Shown: piece after piece, positions 33,570-44,800 of the stretch
Layout of the letters: each line of letters starts with the position of its first letter
Numbering within the stretch: the stretch's first letter is position 1
Assembly (NCBI RefSeq): GCF_963966145.1
Contig: NC_091048.1
Span: 17,918,001-17,982,000, forward strand
Length of the DNA stretch: 64,000 nucleotides
Source: Tenebrio molitor
Lineage: Eukaryota > Arthropoda > Insecta > Coleoptera > Tenebrionidae
Direction: 5' to 3'
Notes under the pieces: generated by a model
What the model saw: only the letters and a program-made list of their open reading frames with translations
Told to the model about the DNA's origin: nothing
The model's database searches: none
Program-made: the position numbers and the translations under genes

Positions 33570-36060
33570 TTATTGTTTTTTGAGTTTTCTACTGTTTTTA
33601 AAAAACAACTTCTTACAAATAATTTTCGTTAAATAATAAAAAGTAAACAAAAAGCACGATCCAATCAATACAATGAAAGCAATAACATCTAACAAGTGGT
33701 ACTGATACCAAGGTAAATCAAGTCCAGCCACTCTTAAGTATGGTGCTCCTTTATGACGAATAACATATTCGACCCAGTAGATTGCTGTATCCATAGGACT
33801 CACCAGACGATCATGAAATAATTTAGATCTCAATTTGGCGTTTTCTCTATACCTGCAATAACGATTATTAAGTACAACTGAAATTTATTTGTAAAATTTT
33901 GTACTTATTATTTTTTAAAATTTCATGAATGGTACTAGTTAATTTTTCTTCTGTGAGTTGGCTATATGGAACCACGAGCCCGTAGCCACTGTTAGCTGCA
34001 GTTAGAGCATTCATTTTTTGGTCACCAAAGATGGGGATCGCTAAAATGGGTACACCATGGTAAATTGTTTCAGTGGTGCTCAAGTAACCTCCATGAGTGA
34101 TGAAAAGCTTAACATTTGGGTGCGCTAAAAATTGAGAACTTGTAAAATAAAAATGAGGAACGAATTGAAATAGTGTACCAAGAATGTCTTGTTGCGGTAA
34201 CCACTTTGATAATTTCACATTTGGAGGTTGTCCTGGGAGTGAATCATCTTCCCATTTCCACAGAACATTTTCCTTCAGTTTTGAAAACGTACTGAGTATA
34301 GCATTTCGTTTATCAATCGGTAACTCAACACTTTTTAAATTCGAACCCATACTAAAGTATATTACACCATTTTTAGAATTATCTAAAAATTCTTGTAAAT
34401 CATTAGGTAGCTTTTTTGGTGGTTTTACATGGAATCCTCCGATTTCGATCATGTTGGGAACGTAGGGTACAGCTTGATTAATACTCGAATGAGAATTCAT
34501 CAAAACAATGGAAGTGTTATAAAGAACGTCGTATAAATCGAGTCCGTTCGGTAAATATTTTTTTAACATTTTGTTTTGCGCAGGGAACATGTAGAGGTTG
34601 TAGAACAATTCATTGAAAACGGACAAAAGAGTGTTCATTAGTCTTTGAGAAAAAGTCATCGGTGCTGTATAATCTAGCATAACATTGGCAACGTATGACA
34701 AAGGTGATGGGTTTCCAACTAACGGATTTATCCAATAATTTGGCCCTACAGGATTAAAAGTTATTAAAGGTGCCCCAAAATGTGTCGATAGAGCTTTCTG
34801 AGCATCATTTAAAAACTGTTCGACAATGACAACATCGAATTTTTCATCTGAATTAATTAATTTCTGAACATTTTCATGTTTCAAAATCATTTCCATAACT
34901 TGAGGCATCATGAATCCGATAAAAACAGAGGTGGTAAAAGGATTTGAGGCTTCTCTGTCAAACATATTCACTTGATCCTTATTTACATGATCTAAAAATA
35001 ATAATTTATGTCTAGGTCGAAAATATACAATATAAAATATATCGGTGTCCTAGCAAAAAATAGGGGGAATTTAGCATGTTTCAACATGTGAATGCACAGA
35101 GAACCGAAGTCGCTTAATGAAAACCTTTCTGCAAAATATAACTTTATAAAACTAGTGTGTTCTATATCTTCATTATTATTAGGCAATTTTTTATACAATT
35201 GTGATACATATTAATTTCTCTTCCCGCATAGGCCCATACGTTACTTAAATAACTATTTCATTATTTTGTTTCCAGCCCTGACTTTCCCCTCTTCTCACTC
35301 ATCTCTACTTCAAAATTTTAAAAGAAACCCTCCATGGTTAACGATCATCTGTGAAAAAGGACATCTTTCTAAATAGGAATGTCTGTGTAAAAAAGTGATG
35401 ACGTGACCTGTGATGCCTATATTAAATTATGATGTTCCCCTATGTGCTGACTCACATCCAAAAATTGTAATGTTAAAGACAAAGAGGAAATATACTCGTC
35501 CTAACTTTTCGCAAGACATCCGGTATAAGTAAATATAGGTCATTATAATTGATTCTCCTATCGCAGTAAGCGTTGGAGACGTAGTTGAATGTGCCGCAAG
35601 CCCCATAACATGAGTGAGACTAATATCGCTGATAGGTGGCGCTACCGGCAGTAGTGGAAATCTGTCTACTAGTTTGTCTAACGTTGCGAGGCTGACGGCA
35701 CATCCAAAATTTGTGTGGGTTTTCAACGCCAACTGCGATGGGACAATCATTTTAATGACCCTGAATAATATACATGCGTAAGAACATATTTTGTTTACGT
35801 AAGCAAACAATACCTTGCATAGCTTCTAAGAGTCCTGAAATGACTACATCCCTGTAGGTTCCATTTTTTGGCGGATCTTTTTCACCAAAGCAACTTATCA
35901 TTGTTACATCATGTCCTTTTTCGGCTAGTGCTTTTAACAAGGTACTTCCAAGAATGTAGTGGCTTCGTCCCGGAACAGGAAATACACCCAAAATTTTGGC
36001 ACTCTCAGCAAGGAATGCTGTTGTTAAAAACAACAATACTGTTATAAAAATTTTCATCAT
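33570..36060 (-). CDS. UGT C: UDP-glycosyltransferase, 4 exons, 520 aa
   Basis: Exons are 35814-36060, 34991-34179, 34124-33905 and 33852-33570. The signal peptide is MMKIFITVLLFLTTAFLAES. The His motif is PVPGRSHYILG. Exon 2 contains KFDVVIVEQFLNDAQKALST and KNGVIYFSMGSNLKSVELP; exon 3 has FITHGGYLSTTETIYHGVPI. Exon 4 ends in the membrane helix and KLKKQ. Intron 1 is 822 bp and probably closest to the ancestral state of the B/C/D group, apart from one inserted TIR element (35539-35760). Intron 2 is 54 bp, a multiple of three without a stop, so retention would keep the frame and add 18 residues. C differs from B and D in exon 2 (for example YWINPLVG, LPNGLDLYD) where B and D are identical. 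Confidence 0.93.
35539..35760. mobile_element. TIR element (GGTCATTA... ends) in UGT C intron 1
   Basis: The left end GGTCATTATAATTGATTCTC and the right end (complement GGTCATTAAAATGATTGTCC) pair over about 40 bp including ATCGCAGT..GCGTTG. Length is about 222 bp, with no ORF. A partial copy lies at 28280-28428. Confidence 0.7.
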
Positions 36061-36146
36061 TTTATGTCTCTGACTTTGATTAAACTAAGTCTGAGACTGT
36101 TCATTTCATCAAATCTGTTTTATCAGTCATTAATGTTGATAAGGAC

Positions 36147-36154
36147 TTATATAA
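36147..36154 (-). promoter_or_regulatory. TATA box candidate of UGT C
   Basis: TTATATAA about 88 bp upstream of the ATG, preceded and followed by sequence shared with UGT D (GATAA-containing, TCTGAGACTGTTCATTTCAT). The CTTATC word beside it is a possible GATA-factor site. Inferred by position and paralog conservation. Confidence 0.5.
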
Positions 36155-36254
36155 CAAATAAAATAAATCACTGCGAACAAAATGTCATCTATTAATACTT
36201 TTTTATCAGATTAGTCGGATGAATCGTATTTTATAAAATATAGTGATAAAAAAC

Positions 36255-37165
36255 AGTAATCGTTATTTAAACATTAAGGGAGGTAAGTAATATTCATCAG
36301 TCGAGGACGTGTTTGCGCCTGAGCGATAACGAGGGCTAGCAATAGAGTCGGAGACTGGTAAATATTTATCTCCCGAATTGTTTATAATATTTTTTCCTCT
36401 GTCAAAGTTATTTTGAATTGCATAGTTTTTTTTTTATCGATTTAGGCTGTTGCCGGTTGCTAAGGCTTCCATCATCATCACACGAAGTGTGAATATTAAA
36501 AGTGTCGTGTCAAAATTAATTTGAACAAATGTAAAAACAGAAATGGAAGTTGCTGATGGTGCAAACGCTTTGGCCTGCTGAAAAAATCGAAAGAACGTTA
36601 CCAAATTGCATACAAGTGTTTTGTTTGGTTTAATTTTTGTCACTTACTTCCCCTAGAGCGGTAAGTGGTTACTTACATCCCGTTGTTATTAGTAACCAAC
36701 GCTTCGTCGGTAAGTTGTACAGTGTGGAACAAAATGATTTTCATCTAGTTACCTTTGCACTACCGTTGTAAAAATATGAAGTACCGCTATACAAAAAAAC
36801 TACCCCAACACACAAATATACATCAAAATTACAAATGTGATGTATTAGCGAAGGAATGATATGAATGCAAAGTTGAGATTAAAATTGAAAAGGAAGCCAA
36901 CACAGCAAGTGTTGAAAGTGACCACTATCGTTTGTTAATTCTATTTAGTAAATTGTAATAATTGTCAATTCGATTGATGGCATTTATAGACAGAAGTATA
37001 AATAGCTAGGTACTTCAAAAACAGTTGAGCGGTACAGGAAAATTTACATGTGCAAAAATTCCAACGCTACCTAGATGACAATCATTTTGTTCCACACTGT
37101 ATCTACATCCATCAAATCAATGTCATAACAACCTAAATACTTGCTATGTAGAGAGCAGAAAAAGA
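36255..37165 (-). repeat. Duplicated 5' flank, copy between UGT D and UGT C
   Basis: Shares long stretches with 46622-47190: GTTATTTAAACATT, CCCGAATTGTTTATAATATT, AAAGTTATTTTGAATTGCAT and AATCAATGTCATAACAAC. Copy one is longer because a 380-bp TA-flanked MITE (36720-37099) is inserted. The block sits upstream of C here and upstream of D there, as expected if gene and flank duplicated together. No ORF is conserved between the copies. Confidence 0.75.
36720..37099. mobile_element. Tc1/mariner-type MITE, 380 bp, TA target
   Basis: TIRs CAGTGTGGAACAAAATGATT and complement, flanked by TA (36718-36719 and 37100-37101). The duplicated flank at 46622-47190 supplies the empty site with a single TA (GTTGTACCTACATC), which confirms the boundaries. 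Confidence 0.88.
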
Positions 37166-37331
37166 AATATGTATGGATCCAACGTTGTGTTTTGTTACTT
37201 ATGTTTTATTTAATTGAGTTTTACGGCAGGCCGTACCATTGGAAAGGTTTAAAAATGAGTTAAAACGATTGAACACACTTCACTTAAATTTTATTTAACA
37301 AGGAATCGTGTATGAGGTGTTTGGTCTCAAC

Positions 37332-37787
37332 CAAGGAGGTTAAAGTAAGAGGAGGGAAAGCCAGTTTGAAAAAGTGATGCCACCCGCCAAATCGTGCAGA
37401 GCCATAAAAGGTTGCTAAACAAGGGTGGTTGGTGGGGATGGTACCAGTGGCGTATAAAAGACTGGGCGCACAGATGCATTTATTGTAATTTGTAACATAA
37501 AGTACATGAAAAAAATTAACAAAAATAAAAGAAGTGAATTTATAATTCAGAAAAAACTATAAGTACATGACGGGGCGCACTGGAGCATTTGTTGTAACAT
37601 AACAACGCTTAACACCTTGTTGCGGGGGTTAAAGGAACGCCACTGGCGCCAAAGCGATGCGATACCCGGTGGGCCGTTCAAGGACATTCGCGGTCATAAA
37701 AGGTTGCTGGAGAAAGAACGATTGGCATCACTTTCAATGCATTACCAGCATAGGGCGCTTTCCCTCCTCTCACTTTAAACCTCCTTG
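37332..37787. mobile_element. hAT-type MITE, 456 bp, 8-bp target duplication
   Basis: The termini CAAGGAGGTTAAAGTAAGAG and complement (CTCTCACTTTAAACCTCCTTG region) are flanked by GTCTCAAC on both sides (37324-37331, 37788-37795). The 8-bp duplication fits hAT, P or MULE; the short simple ends favour hAT. A solo end of the family is at 3156-3202. Confidence 0.85.
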
Positions 37788-37795
37788 GTCTCAAC

Positions 37796-38395
37796 AAAGG
37801 GTATAAATAAATGAATGGATTTAATGAATGACTTTTGGTGGAAGTTGATTAAAGTTTTTAGTAAATGACAATTTGATGTAGCCCCTGGACTAATAAATAC
37901 ATGACTAAGTTGAATAAATACACAAATTTATGAAATTGTATAGCATTAAAAGAATCTGAGGTGGGAACCATGTAATCTTGTTAAGATTTGAATTAACTCC
38001 CCTGATAAATTGAGCCCCACGCGATACCCATGGAACCTCTCAGTCAAGTCGTGTGTCTAATATAGGGAATCAAAAAAGAGAAAGGTACTACCATACTTAT
38101 AACGGTATCTCCCTTTACATGTCAGCTGATTTGTCAACGGTCCATATCCACCTTAATATTCGCCGTGGCCTTTTGTGTACTGCGTCGGACCACAGTTAAT
38201 TGAGAGTGGTGGTTATGTTATACTCGTATGTACCTTTTCTGTTTTTTTTTTACGATAAGCTCACGTGCATTAGAATAAACAAAGTTCTTTTCAGAACCGT
38301 CTCTATTTCTATCTTTCCAACAATGAAAACTATAAAGAAGGACGTGGTTATAGTGATTTTAAAATAATAGTTGTTGATATTTTTATTAATAATAA
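37796..38395. other. Intergenic, no gene recognised
   Basis: A/T-rich sequence between the MITE at 37332 and the LINE tail at 38396. I see no ORF with a family match and no clear repeat. Confidence 0.4.
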
Positions 38396-38540
38396 CTAAA
38401 TACACAACAAAGTCAAAATGCGGAGGCGAGACGCCGGTAATTATGTTGATAAGCACTGCACTATTACTTGATAGTAATATCCGTAATGGTGTATGTACTC
38501 CGGCAAAATTGCCGTGCCGCCGGGTGGAGGTGGGATACGA
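38396..38540 (+). pseudogene. LINE 3' end, copy 2
   Basis: GTCAAAATGCGGAGGCGAGA through GGGTGGAGGTGGGATA, the 3' tail of the LINE whose C-terminal domain is at 9325-9843. Severely 5'-truncated (145 bp). Confidence 0.7.
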
Positions 38541-38866
38541 TATTCATAAATACAATTAAAGATGTTTCCAACCAAATGACAACTACCTCCTGGTTGTAGC
38601 TGTTTTCTAATTGATTATTGCTTCCAAACCCAATGTACCTAAACCCTTAACTCTATCATCACATTCATAGAGAAAACGAGGCAAACCATGTGTAGCCCAT
38701 GAGTGTACTCTATTTTTTAATCCAGTGTTATGTGTAAAACTTTCAAGTCATCAGATACCAACCCTTTGTATTTTGAACTTATATTTAATTTTTCCTAGAA
38801 GATTTGATAGATTCTCATAGACTTGTTTCTTCATATATTACAAACCTGCATAACTTATCAGAAACA

Positions 38867-41800
38867 TTATTGTTTTTTTAGTTTCTTAGTGTCTTTAAAA
38901 AACAACATCTTACAAATAATGTGCGTTAAATGATAAAAAATAAGCAAAGAGCACGACCCAATCAATGCAGTGAAAGCAATAACATCTAACAAGTGGTACT
39001 GATACCAAGGTAAATCAAGTCCAGCCACTCTTAAGTGTGGTGCTCCCTTATGACGAATAACATATTCGACCCAGTATGTTGCCGTATCCATTGGACTGAC
39101 CAGACGATCGTGAAATATTTTAGACTTCAATTTGGCGTTTTCTCGGTACCTGTAGAAACAATTATTAACTATTAATTAATATTTATTTGTAAAATTTTGT
39201 ACTTATTGTTGTTTAAAATTTCATGAATGGTGTTAGTTAATTTTTCTTCCGATAGTTGGCTATATGGAACCACGACCCCGTAGCCATTGTTTACTGCAGT
39301 TAGAGCATTCAATTTCTGGTCTCCATAGATCGGGATCGCTAAGATGGGTACACCGTGGTAAATTGTTTCAGTGGTGCTCAAGTAACCTCCATGAGTTATG
39401 AAAAGCTTCACATTTGGGTGTGCTAAAAATTGAAAATATGTGAAATAAAACTGAGCAACGAATTAAAATAGTGTACCTACCAAGAATATCTTGTTGCGGT
39501 AACCACTTTGATAATTTAACATTTGGAGGTTGTCCTGGGAGTGAATCATCTTCCCACTTCCACAGAACATTTTCCTTCAATTTTGAAAACGTATTGAGTA
39601 TAGCATTTCGTTTCTCAATCGGTAAGTCAACACTTTTTAAGTTCGAGCCCATACTAAAGTATATTACACCATTTTTAGAATTATCTAAAAATTCTTGTAA
39701 ATCACTAGGTAGTTTTCTGGGTGGTTTTACGTGGAATCCTCCGATCTCGATCATATTAGGAACGTGAGGTACAGCTTGATTAATACTCGAATGAGAATTT
39801 AACAAAACAATGGAAGTGTTATAAAGAACATCGTACAAATCAGGTCCGTTCGGTAAATGTTTTTTTAACATTTTGTTTTGTTGAGGGAACATGTAGAGGT
39901 TGTAGAACAGTTCATTGAAAACGTACAAAAGAGTGTTTAGGAGTCTTTGAAAAAATGTCATTGGTGCTGTATAATCTAGCATCATATCGGGAACGTATGA
40001 CAACGGAGATGGATTTCCAACTAACGGATTAATCCAAAAGTTTGGTCCTACAGTATTAAAGGTAATTAGAGGTGCTCCAAAATGTGTCGATAGAGCTTTC
40101 TGAGCATCATTCAAGAACTGTTCCACAATGACAACATCGAATTTTTCATCTGAATTAATTAATTTCTGAACACTTTCATCTTTTAAAATCACTTCCATAA
40201 ATTGAGGCATCATGAATCCGAAAAAAACAGCGGTGGCAAAAGGATTTGAATCTTCTCTGTTAAACAAATTCATTTTTTGATCTTTTTGTCCATCTAAAAA
40301 CAATTATTTTATATTCGTCTTGGTCCAAAATATATACTCGTAACAATTATATTTTATATATTTGACTAAGAGAAACTTTATATTAATAACATAATTACAA
40401 AATTTCCGATAATATTGCGGATTCTGGAAAAGTGTCCCGAATGCTTGCAGCGTTTCCACGTTGAATGGCAAGGGAAATCCTCTCGAAAAGAAATGCCTGA
40501 TTCCGCGATAAGTCGGTTTCCGATGACATTAATGAAATCGATGGCTTCTTTGCACCAAGGGCCTAAGGTTTCAAATGGTAAACCTTTAAACACGTAGTTT
40601 GATGAAATGATTGAACTATATTTGCGATGTTTGCGTTTGCAAGCCATTTCAGCGGCAAAACCTGAGACTTCAGATGATTTCAAGGTAATTGTTCACTTTA
40701 ACTACTTCTGGAATTTTCGCGTTTTTTCTGGCTAGACAGCCTCAGGACGTCCTCCTACATCGTTTCCCACCAGTCAAACCTTGTGCAAATGAAAATTTTC
40801 CTTACCCTTTAGTTATACTAAGACTTGGCGCGACCTTAAAACACAACAAGAGAGAAAAAAAAGGCATTTGCACAAGGTTTGAATGGTGGGACACGATCTA
40901 GGAGGACGCCCTGAGGCTGTCTATCCAGAAAAAACGCGAAAATTCCAGAAGTAGTTAAAGTGAACGATTACCGTTTTGAATACGTAATTGTCTGCAAGTG
41001 TATCTACAACAGTAACGTCCCAAACCAAAGGTTGACCTTTAATCCACGGTACTAAAGTCATCCCATCTGGGCGTTTTCCGTCATCCCGAGACAGTCCGTT
41101 TGGTTCTAAAGTGGAATCAAGATGAATAGAAGTTAAAGACCGGTTGATAATGGAATTAATTTCAGTGTGTCTTGAAAATCTACCACTGCTTTTGAAATAA
41201 CTTAGACCGTGGGTGCCAATTTCGTCAACTTTCGCATTGCATTTGCAAATATGAGGTGTACAAAGATTACAACCCAATCTTAAACCAATTCAAACTTGGA
41301 AGGAAGTGTTATCTAAAAGAGTACCAATATTAGGACAAGGTATTGCATGTAACCAAGATCCTGATTCTCTGCATTGCAAAGCCTTAAAACGAGTCAAGTC
41401 TCTAGGTGAATTAAAGATTAAGTCATTGGCAATTATTCGTTTGATATTAATATTATCCCAATTCTTCTGAAATTGTGGGATTGTTGGTATTTCGTTCTCA
41501 TTTCCTACATCCCCGACTGCTAAAGCTTCATCATAATGGTGGATAATAAGCTCATTATCCTTTGAATTTAGTAATTGAGAAACAAGCTTTTTAATCTCAT
41601 TAATTGAAGATAGGAAAGCAGGGAGGCAAATATCGGAAATGCCACGAATTTCCAGATCACCAAATCTAATCGGTAAAGTGGACTGACGCCATTGGAAATC
41701 AGTTAAACGTAAATTAAGTATTCTCTCTTAACAAAACTTTAAAGAGGAATGAATTGAATAATTAGAAAATTTCCAAAATGGAGTTGTTCTTAATAAAAAA

Positions 41801-44800
41801 TTAAATTTTGGTATGAAAAGACAGTTTTTGATTAAAGTATAAGCCACGTGTCTGTTAAGGAGTTCAGCTTTGTTTAAAAGATTTTCAACTGTAATTATAG
41901 ATTTTTCGACAGTGTTTTTGAAACCTTGTCAAAGATTGGAGAGCCTAAAAGAGATAAACTTTCTCGGTCACAGATTTTAATGCCTGGTATTAAATTTTGA
42001 AATTCCTTTATGACTTTTAAATCTGTGTCTCCAGAACAGCAAAAGATCTTGCATTTGTTTAATTCAAGGCCAATTTCCTGAGATAAATTATTGATAACTT
42101 TCTTAAAGTCAGATAAAACTACTTCTGGGTAATCAGCTAAGGTCTAAGGTTCCATCATCTAAATACCATATATTCAGTTGAGAATCCAAAGATAAAATAA
42201 TTTATATATTTTATATTCGTCTTGGTCGAAAATATCTGTGGCGGTCGTGAAAAAGTAGGTAAGTCGAAAATGTTAATTTTTCAGGGCAACAATTCAAAAT
42301 TCCACATCATTCCTAAAATCCTGTAATTAAATAGAAACTTCATTCTACCTGTACTTGCTTTTAATATAAGTAAATTTTAAACTGTGAAAATCTGAATTAT
42401 TTAATTACATGATTTATTATTAAGGTGTAAACATCGTTAAGTAACTCATTTTTGAAATTATTTGACCTACTTTTTCACGACCGCCACAGATATATACTCG
42501 TTACAATCGGTGTCCTAGACAAAAATTGGGGAAGTTTAGTATGTTTTAGGATGTGAATACATATGAGACCGAACTGGGTTTAAATGAAAACCTTCCTACA
42601 AAAGATCTTTATAAAACTCTATAGAGGTAGAATTATTTCAGAAGAACATGTACGTCATCAAGAGGCCATCGTACCAAAATACGTTCTTTTTCGCAGACCA
42701 CGTGATATTGTCACGGGATGTTCTTCTGAAATAATTCCACCTCTACATACTTGTAGCTATAACTAGACAGTTTTTGCGTAATACTTAAATACCAAAACCT
42801 TTGTTGAGATTTATTAGGTAATTCTTTTATAAAAAGGTGTTTTTTTAAAATTTGCGTCGAAGTTGGAGTTGGAGAGTCGATTGAGAACGCACCTATCGTG
42901 TAAAAGCCTAAGATTGAAACAGCTGATCCGTGATTCATCATCCGTATACTGCATTCACAATCGTTTCTTCAACGCCAACTTCAACGATAAATTTTAAAAA
43001 ACACCCGTTAACATACAGGGTGTAACAAAAATAAGTGCATACGAAAATTTGCAAACTTTAATAATTGGAAAGAAAAAAAGGAGTGTAACATCAGTGATAA
43101 CCGAAGAGCTCCTATCGGCGTAATTCTTCAATGTTAGTAAAATGTATGTACCTTCATCGTCGTAGACAAATGTCTCTATGTTAAAGGCAACTTTTCAAGT
43201 GCACTGGTGAGACTACAGTTCCATCTACTATTGCAGTTAATCTGTCTTCGCCAATGAAACAAAAAGAGAGACCGATAATATTTTCTTTTTTAAAAAATAT
43301 TAATGTAAATCTTAAGTAGATCTAAATAAAGTTATTCTGACTTTAGCGCTATAGTGTCTTAGTACTTATAAGACACTAGTGTCCTATAATATAAGACATT
43401 AGTGTTTTATTAATTCCATAAGACGTCTCAAAACAGTAGAATTATGACCTCATAACGTATCGGTTGTGGATAAAGATAATTTTAGCCTAAAACTCGAGTT
43501 ATCCCGTTTTTCAGCGCTCCCCTCGTCCCCCAGTTACCCCTACTTCAAGCAAGATTTTTAAAAAATCTCTTCGTTTTTAACGACTGTCTATGGAAAACAT
43601 ATCGCTCTAAGTAAGGATGTCTAGGTAAAAAAGTAATAACGTGATGACTATACTAAATCATGTCCCTTGTGTGACTGTGACTCAGCATCACATCCGAAAT
43701 TTGTAAATTTATAATTTTAAAGACACGGAAAACATACTCAGCCGAACTCTTCGCACGGACACCCGGTATAGGTAAATATAATATACATACCGGGTGTAGA
43801 ATTGTTTTACGAGACATAGCATTTTACATCAGCGTTCCTCAACCTTTTACTCTTTGCGACCCAATTTTCAACCACAATTTTGATCGCGCCTCCCCCACCC
43901 CCCTAAAATCAAGATTATTTACTGCACTTTGTAAAATCATGAATGCAGTACCTTCAGCGTCACTGTTTTCTTGCAAGGCAAGATGGTTTTCACGTGGAAT
44001 ATTTGTGAAATGTATTTATGCATTCAGAGATGAAATTGCCATTTTTCTAGAAAAGGAAAACGGACCGGAAGCCGAGAAGTTTCTAGATGATTTCTGTGTG
44101 ATGAAATTGAGCTACTTGGTCGACATATTCGAGAAATTGAATATCTTGAAAAATCAACTCCAAGGAGCAAATATACACTTGATTTAAAAAAAATAGCGTA
44201 CAATTGTTGAGAGCGATTTTTGTAATATTTTCCTAATGTAAATGGCCCGCTATAAACTGTTTCTAGGCAGCACGCTACCTTCCTTCTAATTTAGTGATGA
44301 TTCGGGCTTTTGTTACTTTAATGTAACCATGAAAACAAAGCTAACATTATATGGGGAAATATTAGGTGTACGCTATTTTTTTGAAATCAAGTGTACATAC
44401 ATACCGAGCGATCATTTAAAAAATAAATCGAGTTTGCTTTGGAGCCTATGCTATAGCATGGGTTGCCATAGGTAACACGCCGACTCGATTTATTTTTTAA
44501 TTGATCGCACCGTATTATCCGTTCACGATTGTTTCAAATTCGGACTGTCTATGAAAATCTGACATTTTAGTTGGCAATATTGTGATTTGGCATAATAAAT
44601 CTATTTTAGGTTATAATTGAATTACACTGAATCAATTAGGGAATTGACAACAAGACGAATATTTAATAACATAATAACGAAACGTCATATGACAGGACCT
44701 GACGCCAATCTAACAAAAAAATATCGTGGCCTACTGCGTGTCTAAAATAATCGTGAACGGCATATACATAATTTAAAATATTAAAAGGCTGAAGAACAAC

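Noticed and set aside
34184..34465. Plus-strand ORF opposite UGT C exon 2 (similar ORFs at 13649 and 39471)
   Set aside because: These are shadows of the conserved UGT exon on the opposite strand; they recur because the exons are paralogous, not because they encode protein.
33868..34971. A single 367-codon ORF as a separate short UGT
   Set aside because: It is exon 2, a readable 54-bp intron and exon 3 of UGT C; canonical splice sites and the paralogs support four exons.
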